This document shows positions 8,559 to 14,494 of a stretch of DNA of 24,596 nt, one piece after another. The translations under genes and the position numbers were made by a program. Within the stretch, counting starts at the first letter, position 1. Each line of letters starts with the position of its first letter. The notes under the pieces are model-generated. The model had not been told where the DNA came from, did not search any database, and saw only the letters and a program-made list of their open reading frames with translations. This DNA comes from CAZOIA01 sp964579675 (GTDB taxonomy: Bacteria; Planctomycetota; Phycisphaerae; UBA1845; PWPN01). The stretch is from assembly GCA_964579675.1 (NCBI GenBank), contig CAZOIA010000076.1:1-24596 (forward strand), read 5' to 3'.

Positions 8559-8872
8559 GTCGAATCCGTCGGGCCCTCGGCAGGACGATCAATGTGCTCC
8601 CCCCGCGGTGCGGTCTTCCGGTACCCGAGGTAACGGATCACCTCGAACACTTCGCTCCAGGAGGGAAACGGGCGATTGTTCACCCGCTTGTAGTCGTCGA
8701 TGGCCAGCACGAACTCCAGGAGTTCGTCGGTCATCTCACCTTCTTCAGCCTCCCGACGCGTATCGCTACGACGGCGCCCGGGGCCCCGGCGCCTTTCGAG
8801 ACCACCACGCCGGTCCACCACTGACCGTCGCTCGCTTCTCCGCCGTTCGGAATCCGGATACTCGCTCGGCAC
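8555..8872 (-). CDS. Small hypothetical protein with Arg-rich N-terminus
   Basis: A 105-residue protein of unknown family. Residues 1-45 are packed with Arg in an RRxxxRR / DRR / RRR pattern. Residues 50-95 look folded (EMTDELLEFVLAIDDYKR, then FPSWSEVFEVIRYLGYRK), which suggests a small helical domain with a possible winged-helix feel. The GTG at 8872 is preferred over the TTG at 8887 because AGGTGG sits four bases before it. It begins 56 bases after the acidic-tail protein gene and overlaps the next gene by four bases. The basic N-terminus next to a strongly acidic partner hints at a charge-based interaction, which is inference only. Confidence 0.72.
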   Translation of the reverse strand: MPSEYPDSERRRSERRSVVDRRGGLERRRGPGRRRSDTRREAEEGEMTDELLEFVLAIDDYKRVNNRPFPSWSEVFEVIRYLGYRKTAPRGEHIDRPAEGPTDST

Positions 8873-8928
8873 TCGTCCACCTGACAAGGCGTGATCAACT
8901 CCGATGACAAGGCGAATCCGCCAGCCAG

Positions 8929-9207
8929 TCAGAGTTCATCGTCTACATCGTCGTCGTCATCGTCAAAATCGTCTTCTGAATCATCGTCAAGATCGTCGTC
9001 GAGGTCGTCGTCATCCTCCTCGTCGTCATCGCAGAAGTAATCGAGATCGCCTTCGTCTGCCTCGTCATTCGGGTCGCGGGCGCCCATGAACGCCGCCGAC
9101 AACTCGTCAGGATGACCAAACGTTCCCTCTTCGGACGACTCGCCCGACTCAAGCGGCGAAACCGGCGTCGGATCGTCCGTCTCGTGGAATCCGTCCGCCC
9201 AACTCAT
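8929..9207 (-). CDS. Small protein with extreme acidic C-terminal tail
   Basis: A 92-residue protein starting MSWADGFHETDDP. The N-terminal half has a short possible motif (GHPDELSAAFMGARDPNDE). From about residue 55 the chain is almost only Asp and Glu, ending DDDDDDVDDEL. The tail is coded by GAT/GAC/GAA runs that appear as TCG/TCA repeats on the plus strand. The ATG at 9207 has GGGAGG seven bases upstream, which is decisive over the ATG at 9228. A clear promoter lies at 9286-9313. Such tails are seen in proteins that shield basic partners or bind cations; the function here is unknown. Confidence 0.78.
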   Translation of the reverse strand: MSWADGFHETDDPTPVSPLESGESSEEGTFGHPDELSAAFMGARDPNDEADEGDLDYFCDDDEEDDDDLDDDLDDDSEDDFDDDDDDVDDEL

Positions 9208-9285
9208 GACTCTGCCTCCCTCACGCATGGCATCGTGTCATTGCTTCGACTCAACACGTCACTCAGTCAATCACATTCCGGGAAA

Positions 9286-9313
9286 AGTGTATATCCCGTT
9301 TAGGGATCGTCAA
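9286..9313 (-). promoter_or_regulatory. Promoter of the acidic-tail protein operon
   Basis: On the minus strand TTGACG (9308-9313), a 16-base spacer and TACACT (9286-9291). The spacer holds a small palindrome, TCCC-TAAAC-GGGA. Transcription would start near 9279, giving a leader of about 72 bases to the ATG at 9207. It would serve the three genes down to 7872. Confidence 0.55.
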
Positions 9314-9355
9314 GCGGTTTTTCACCCTCTGATCGGCAAATCGCCTCCCGGTACC

Positions 9356-10336
9356 CTAGCGTATTTCGGGGACCCTGAGCCTCAACATTGGGCCCTGGTC
9401 CGGGCCGGTCTGCTCGAAGCCCCACGACAGCCGGCCCACCAGCCGGGCCGCCTCCAGGAGAGCCGCTACCGAACCGGCCGCCTCAATCCCCGGGTAAACC
9501 GCCCCGGGGGCCACCTCAATCCGATACGAGACCCCCCCCGCCTCCGAAAGCCGGGCGGCAAACGCCGCCCAGGTGGTGATCGACCGGTCGATCCGCACCC
9601 GGCGATTCAGCGGGCCCGCCGCCGGTGCCCGGGCTTCGCCAACCTCGCCAACCCCCGCCGGGGCCGTCGCCGGCAGCCGGGGCGACGTGTCATCAGCCGG
9701 ACAAACCCACACCGCACCGTCCAGGAACCCGACCCGGGCCCCCAATTGCTCCGCCAGCACCCCGAAAACGCCGTCCAGGCCCACCTGGGACGCATCCAGG
9801 CACACCAGCCGCTGATCGGTAAGAATCGCCGGGTGAAAGATCACGTCAACCTCGAAGACCCCCGCAACGTCCCGCGCCACCCCGCTCAGGGGGGCGTCAA
9901 CCCAGTGAATGTCCGCCCGTCGCCCCCGCACCCTCTGCCAGCGGGCGTCGTCCTCCTCCGCCGGGCGGGTTGCCAGCCCCTTCCCCGCCGCCCGCCACAC
10001 CACCGGCAGCCGATCCTCCGCCGCCACCAGAAACGTCCCGTCCACCAGCACCGCCGCCAGTCCCGCCGACCGGGCCAGCCACCGAAACCCCTGCTCGCCC
10101 GTCAGGTGCCAGGCCGACATCCGCACGTTCCTGTCCAACGCCGCCGGATCCACCGAGGGGTCCAGGATATGGGCCACCTCCAGCCGGCCCGCCAGCCCGA
10201 CCAGCGCCTCACGCAGCGGCACCCCACGCCAGTCCACCGGGCAGACCCGCTCCAGCGAATCGGACCCCGGCTGCGCCAACGCACAAGCCGCCATCACCAG
10301 GCCAACCGACACAACCATGACCACGACGCTACGCAC
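9356..10336 (-). CDS. Exported protein with STN-like (secretin/TonB N-terminal) repeats
   Basis: The product is 326 residues. A signal peptide (RSVVVMVVSVGLVMAACALA) is followed by two or three copies of a module that looks like the secretin and TonB short N-terminal domain: a hydrophobic 'PLREAL..LA..' helix, a short strand, and a 'G..W..L....GL' helix with a closing 'FLV' or 'VWV' strand (about 34-104, 142-212 and a weaker one at 240-306). No secretin pore or TonB barrel follows, so it is not a complete transporter. It may be a periplasmic adaptor or a diverged domain. The GTG at 10336 has GAAGG seven bases upstream; GTGs at 10339 and 10354 and an ATG at 10318 are alternatives. The domain call is from pattern only. 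Confidence 0.72.
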   Translation of the reverse strand: MRSVVVMVVSVGLVMAACALAQPGSDSLERVCPVDWRGVPLREALVGLAGRLEVAHILDPSVDPAALDRNVRMSAWHLTGEQGFRWLARSAGLAAVLVDGTFLVAAEDRLPVVWRAAGKGLATRPAEEDDARWQRVRGRRADIHWVDAPLSGVARDVAGVFEVDVIFHPAILTDQRLVCLDASQVGLDGVFGVLAEQLGARVGFLDGAVWVCPADDTSPRLPATAPAGVGEVGEARAPAAGPLNRRVRIDRSITTWAAFAARLSEAGGVSYRIEVAPGAVYPGIEAAGSVAALLEAARLVGRLSWGFEQTGPDQGPMLRLRVPEIR

Positions 10337-10411
10337 CACAGACCCTTCCCACACGGGATGACCGATACCGCGCTTGTTCTAACAGAACGGCCGACCAAGG
10401 CAAGCAAAATT

Positions 10412-10434
10412 GCCCGCAACGGCGGCCCCTACGC
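10412..10434. repeat. REP-like hairpin, copy 1 (degenerate)
   Basis: CCGC-AACG-GCGG followed by CCCCTAC. It matches the pattern CCGC-N4-GCGG-N-CCCTAC seen again at 10807 and 10884, with a weaker outer stem. Confidence 0.4.
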
Positions 10435-10492
10435 GGCTCAGGTAACTCGTTCCCTCTGCGTGATATGCACTGGGTCGTAGAGTCCAAAAGGA

Positions 10493-10689
10493 CCTAGTCC
10501 GGATTATTCATGAATGGATTCACCACGGAGAGACAAAGGCCACGGAGAAAAGAAGTCAGGTGAAGTCCTGCTGGGTCGAGGCTTCGACAGTGTGTTGGTG
10601 GCCGTGTCGGAACCCGAGGCATCGATTTCGACTGATCTCATTGTCTTCTCCGTGTCTCCGTGCCTTCGTGGTGAATAATCCAGGCTAGG
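10493..10689. mobile_element. 197-bp inverted-repeat element (MITE-like)
   Basis: The ends are near-perfect inverted copies: CCTAG-N3-GGATTATTCA at the left and TGAATAATCC-N3-CTAGG at the right. Inside the ends, the left arm carries CACCACGGAG and CCACGGAGAAAAG and the right arm carries the complementary CTTCTCCGTG, TCTCCGTG and TTCGTGGTG. The arms are imperfect copies with a small insertion in the left arm. No reading frame spans it and no clear target-site duplication is seen. CACGGAG-type repeats are, to my knowledge, scattered through many environmental bacterial genomes. Confidence 0.55.
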
Positions 10690-10806
10690 CCACCCGGCCG
10701 GCCGACAATCGTCCCTACGGGGATGATGGCAGTGGAATACCGAGAATGCGGCAGATACCTCGACAGGTGCCGCCTTTCAGACGCCGGTGGCGCGGAACCA
10801 CGAGGT

Positions 10807-10828
10807 GGCCCGCAATCGCGGACCCTAC
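10807..10828. repeat. REP-like hairpin, copy 2
   Basis: GGCCCGC-AATC-GCGGACC pairs with one mismatch in seven and is followed by CTAC. It has the same layout as the copy at 10884-10905. Confidence 0.5.
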
Positions 10829-10834
10829 GTGAGA

Positions 10835-10866
10835 AAGGGCCCGGCGGCATGCACCGCCGGGCCCTT
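10835..10866 (-). terminator. Strong hairpin terminator of the RTX-type gene
   Basis: A perfect 13-bp stem (AAGGGCCCGGCGG and its complement) with a six-base loop (CATGCA). On the minus strand it is followed by TTTCTC, 62 bases after the stop codon at 10928. This is the most stable simple hairpin in the window. Confidence 0.7.
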
Positions 10867-10883
10867 CGGTTAACACTTCCGAT

Positions 10884-10905
10884 GGTCCGCCAGAGCGGAC
10901 CCTAC
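10884..10905. repeat. REP-like hairpin, copy 3 (best formed)
   Basis: GGTCCGC-CAGA-GCGGACC is a perfect 7-bp stem with a four-base loop followed by CTAC. It lies 23 bases after the RTX-type gene stop and may also contribute to termination. Confidence 0.5.
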
Positions 10906-10927
10906 ATCACTACCACACTGACGCCAA

Positions 10928-13672
10928 TCAATCCGTCAGGAAGTTGGCGGCGACAAAGCCGGTCGCGGCCTCGCCGACGGTCAACCCTTCCAGAATGGCC
11001 ACGTCGGTAGCGGCGGTGATGTCGCCGGCCGCATTCACCGTGACCACCGCGATGCGGGCGTCAGAGGCCGCGTCACTGCTGTAAATGACCAGGATGTCGA
11101 TACCGTCATTCAACGCAGCCCACTCCGGGACCGCCGCGTCCAGGGCCGCGGCGTTTGCGAAGTAATCGCCGGTCAGAATGATGACGTTGTCATTGGCCGC
11201 AACGGTGCTATCACCGCCCGCCGTGATATCAGCATCGGCCTCGACGCGGATCGTCGGAGCGGCCTGGTCAAGGTTCTCGGCCGCCCGGAAGTCGTAGACA
11301 TCGTCGATCGCGCTCCCGTCGGTATCTCCGGTCTCCATCGCGATCGAATCGATGCCATTGGTAGCGTGGGCGGTGAACACGTAAGTGTCGTCACCCGTGC
11401 CGCCAGTGATGGTATCGTCACCCTGGCCACCGGTGATGGTGTCGTCACCGGCGCCGGAATCGATCTCGTCGGCGCCGGGGCCGGCGATGAGCGTATCGTC
11501 GCCACCGCCGCTGCTGATGCTTGCATCGGTGGCTGCTGTATTATTGGCTACGCTGACCGTCAGGTCGCTGGCGACGCCCGACGCATCGACGGTCTCGATC
11601 ACAGTAGTCGCAGCAACGGCAGACCCAAGAGCGTTCGTGATTTCAAAGGGAGCGTCGGTCGTACTGCTCGTCAGCGTCAACGACTCGATATCTGCACCAA
11701 GCAAATTGGTGATTGTCACCTCGCCGCCATCGCTGTTCGTGAGGCTGACCGTCTCAAACTTATCAACGTCGATGGTGGTGATCGCAACGGTGCGGTCATT
11801 GGTGGACAGATCCTCACCGTCCGTACCGCGGTTGTTGATGGTGATGGTCATCGAATCCGAAGTCGTGTCGGTGGCACCGTCCACATCATAGATGATGCTG
11901 TCGAAGATCTGATTGTTGTCGTCACCGTCGCCACGGAACTCGATATTGGGAGAGCCGACCGCCAGATCCCGCAGAGTGATGGTGTCGTTGGCGTTGGCGT
12001 CTTCCTCCATCCGAATCGTCGTGATCCCGGTAACGTCATTGACGTCGAGCGTGAAGTTCTCGGCGACGCCGTCAGTGTCGCCCTGGAGACTCAATGTCTC
12101 GGTGTTGGCGATGGAGACATCCGTGGTCACGCTGGCGTTCAGCACAACAGTCAGGATGTCGTCGCCGGTGCCGAGATCGACGGTGTCGTCCTCGTTGAAA
12201 TCACCCGCGCCGAACGTGATCTCGTCGTCGCCCGAGCCGGTGGTCACGGTCAGGTCCAAGGCCGTATCCAGCACCAGCTCCAACGCGCCGGTGGCATCAG
12301 CCCCGTCAATGGTATCGAGGTTGGCCATACCGTTGGTGATGTCATTGGTGATCTCGAGATCCTGGGCGCCCGAGAAATCGATCGTCGCAAGGCTCGTGCC
12401 GCCACCACCCTGGACCAGATCCCTGAGCACGTTGGCGGCGCTGCCCGTGCTGACGACATTGAGGGTCTCAAAGCCGTTGACCGCTCCGCTGGTGTTGAGG
12501 GTGATGATGCTGTTCGCACCGTCGCTGACCTGCGAGAGGGTCACCGTGATCTCGTCGGAGGTGCCCGTCAGGGCGGCGTCCTCGAACGTGGCCTGGATGC
12601 CGGCATCTGAATTCGTGACACCCAGATTGACGATCGCACCCACGTTGTTGAGGTCAATGGTCTCCGTGCTGTTGACCGAAGTGACCGTCGTGGCGTCGCT
12701 GACATTCGTGAAGTCCAAATCGGAGTTGGCCGTATAGCTGGTCAGATTGAACGTCTCGATACCGGCAAGGGACGATGGAACGACAGCGGCAGCCGAGTTC
12801 AGGAACGCGGTCAGGCTGTCGGCCCCACCGGCGCCGTTCGCGCTGTCACCCGTCTGGAGCGAGGCGACCTGGCCACCCGCACCGGAATCGTAGATCAGCG
12901 GCGCACTGAAGGCATCATTACCTGCGGTCCCGGTCAGGCTGTCGACGCCCAGCGTGAACGTGAACGACGCAGCAGCACCGCTGGCCGTGAGCGCAACGCC
13001 CACCGAATCCTGAGCGGTCTGCACCGGGCTGGAGGAATCCGTAGCGGTCACCTGGAAAGTGAACGTCCCCTCCGCGTCAGCCGAAAACGTAGCCTGCAGG
13101 CTCTGGCCGATGCCGTCGGCGGGCAAGTACGTAACGGTGCCGGCCGCGGGCGTTGCCGTCACCTGCCAGGCGTAGCCGATCGGAGCCGTGCCGTTGGTGG
13201 CCAGCGCGGTCAAGGTCACCGTATCGCCGCCGTTGGCGGCCTGATCCGTACCGGCGTTAACCGTGAGCGCCGCCGGGGTCACCGTGATCGCCGTCACGTC
13301 TTGCGCCGTGGCCGTAGCGCCCGCAGCATCCGTCACCGTCACGGTGAACGTGTAGGTCGTGTCGGCGGCCGGATCGAGCGTAGCCGAAGCGCTGGCCTGG
13401 GTGGCGTTCGTGATGGTCACACTCGGGCTGGACGTCCACGCATAGGTATACGGCGCGGTCCCGCCCGCAGCAGTCGCCGTCAACGTAACCGGCGTCGCAT
13501 CCGTGCCCGTGGCAGGCGAAGCTGTCGCGGTCGCACTCAGCGCCGGCGCCGGCCTCGGTATCGGAATGCAGATCTGCATGAGGCTGATGGTGGCGCCCAA
13601 CACCCCCATCAGCATCAGGGACGCTGGCAGCGCAGCCGCTCGCCTGATTCTTCTGTCTGATCGATTGAACAT
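10928..13672 (-). CDS. Secreted PKD-like and RTX/S-layer-like surface protein
   Basis: A 914-residue, Thr/Asp/Ala-rich, Lys-poor protein. A basic n-region and hydrophobic stretch (about 13-36) form an export signal. Two PKD/Ig-like domains follow (about 45-130 and 133-228), with ATAAGGTAPYTYAWTS in the first and TNGTAPIGYAW in the second. At 237-255 comes the FTFTLGVDSLTGTAGNDAF motif found at the head of RTX and S-layer proteins. A long repetitive beta-rich body (260-720) has recurrent 'ETL/ETV..' strands. RTX nonapeptides of the GGxGxDD type lie at 721-763 (SGGGDD, SGAGDD, GGQGDD, GGTGDD) and should bind Ca2+. The C-terminus (770-914) is unassigned. The ATG at 13672 has AGGAGG eight bases upstream. 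The likely role is a cell-surface or matrix protein, possibly an S-layer component. No type I secretion genes are adjacent, and the N-terminal signal argues for Sec export. Confidence 0.85.
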   Translation of the reverse strand: MFNRSDRRIRRAAALPASLMLMGVLGATISLMQICIPIPRPAPALSATATASPATGTDATPVTLTATAAGGTAPYTYAWTSSPSVTITNATQASASATLDPAADTTYTFTVTVTDAAGATATAQDVTAITVTPAALTVNAGTDQAANGGDTVTLTALATNGTAPIGYAWQVTATPAAGTVTYLPADGIGQSLQATFSADAEGTFTFQVTATDSSSPVQTAQDSVGVALTASGAAASFTFTLGVDSLTGTAGNDAFSAPLIYDSGAGGQVASLQTGDSANGAGGADSLTAFLNSAAAVVPSSLAGIETFNLTSYTANSDLDFTNVSDATTVTSVNSTETIDLNNVGAIVNLGVTNSDAGIQATFEDAALTGTSDEITVTLSQVSDGANSIITLNTSGAVNGFETLNVVSTGSAANVLRDLVQGGGGTSLATIDFSGAQDLEITNDITNGMANLDTIDGADATGALELVLDTALDLTVTTGSGDDEITFGAGDFNEDDTVDLGTGDDILTVVLNASVTTDVSIANTETLSLQGDTDGVAENFTLDVNDVTGITTIRMEEDANANDTITLRDLAVGSPNIEFRGDGDDNNQIFDSIIYDVDGATDTTSDSMTITINNRGTDGEDLSTNDRTVAITTIDVDKFETVSLTNSDGGEVTITNLLGADIESLTLTSSTTDAPFEITNALGSAVAATTVIETVDASGVASDLTVSVANNTAATDASISSGGGDDTLIAGPGADEIDSGAGDDTITGGQGDDTITGGTGDDTYVFTAHATNGIDSIAMETGDTDGSAIDDVYDFRAAENLDQAAPTIRVEADADITAGGDSTVAANDNVIILTGDYFANAAALDAAVPEWAALNDGIDILVIYSSDAASDARIAVVTVNAAGDITAATDVAILEGLTVGEAATGFVAANFLTD

Positions 13673-14494
13673 TCTGTTGGCCTCCTAACAAGGAAATACG
13701 GCGTCTTACTCGTTCTCAACTTCTCGATGAGACCCGGCAGGCATCACTTCGCCCGGCCCGGTATCGCCCGGTTGCGCTTAGCCATACCAGAGCCTGTACC
13801 GATCGCCCCAACGAACCAAAATCACGTCCTGAAATCCAAACAGCACCACCCGGTCTAGATGGGCTGGTCGGCCTTATTGACCAACAACATCGGCATTCTA
13901 TCCCGTTTCTATTTAGGATTTGTCACCCTGCCGGCAATGCGATCCCGCGCCAAAGACCGCGATCGACCCGCATCTGTAACTATTGTGCCTTCCGTGCGCC
14001 CCAAAAATGAAGCGACGGCCAAGCCAGAGCCCGAGTCCGTTCCTCCCTCTGCCGGCACAATCTTACGGGTGCCCCACGCCTTGTCAAGCCCGTTTTCCCA
14101 ACTTTTTTTTGGGGACTAGCCAAGCGCCGGGACCCTTGCCGTTTCTGCACTTGCGGAATCTATCGCCCGAAACGCGAGTTTGCAACAGGCTTTTCGGCAA
14201 ATATCTCCAATAACCGCTCGAAAAGACGCGTCCATCGACGCCTGTGGGGCCCAAGAAGGTGTTTCCAGACGGAAAACCGTCATTCAGCCCGCGGAGCAGG
14301 CGAGACCTATGTATATGTATATGAGGATTATGGCAGACAAGCCCGGCCCGCCTCGACAGTAGCTCGACAGTAGTATGTCGCTCAAATGAGAGGCGGATCG
14401 CTGCCCCGGAGCAATCGCGTATCGGCTCACCCGATGACCCCCGGCGAGCGAGTGCCTCTCGACGAGGTGGACCTCCCCCTGACCGGCGTGAGCA
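13673..14494. other. Long divergent intergenic region between the RTX-type gene and the glycosidase
   Basis: These 822 bases hold no convincing gene. They carry the probable RTX-gene promoter (14060-14110), its long leader, and a tandem 11-bp repeat (CTCGACAGTAG twice, 14352-14373). A weaker -10 candidate for the same gene (TAGAAT, minus strand, 13895-13900) lies inside the leader. A clear promoter for the plus-strand glycosidase was not found; TTGCAA-16-TATCTC near 14175-14205 is the best guess. Confidence 0.5.
14060..14110 (-). promoter_or_regulatory. Probable strong promoter with UP element for the RTX-type gene
   Basis: On the minus strand a perfect TTGACA (14082-14087) is followed by 16 bases and TAAGAT (14060-14065). 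An A8 tract (14103-14110) lies 15 bases upstream of the -35 box, which is where an UP element that contacts RNA polymerase alpha would be. Transcription would start near 14053 and leave a leader of about 380 bases before the ATG at 13672. Confidence 0.5.

Larger units (their letters stand above)
10337..10927. other. Gene-free repeat-rich region
   Basis: About 590 bases between the STN-like gene and the RTX-type gene hold no convincing coding sequence. They carry the 197-bp inverted-repeat element, several REP-like hairpins of the CCGC-N4-GCGG-N-CCCTAC type, a further partial match (CAATCGTCCCTACG near 10706-10719) and the terminator at 10835-10866. The stretch appears to be an accumulation site for small repeats. 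Confidence 0.6.

Noticed and set aside
8940..9060. Trinucleotide TCG/TCA repeat as a microsatellite
   Set aside because: It is explained by the Asp/Glu codons of the acidic tail and shows mixed codons rather than a uniform repeat unit.
11366..12610. Long plus-strand open frames opposite the RTX-type gene
   Set aside because: They are shadows produced by the GC-biased, repetitive coding sequence; no start signals, and composition mirrors the opposite strand.
13859..14119. Plus-strand open frame of 86 codons in the divergent region
   Set aside because: No ribosome-binding site or recognisable domain, and it crosses the probable RTX-gene promoter.
14310..14335. TATGTATATG-type alternating stretch and short frame after it
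   Set aside because: Too short to support a gene, and no -35 box at a suitable distance for a promoter.
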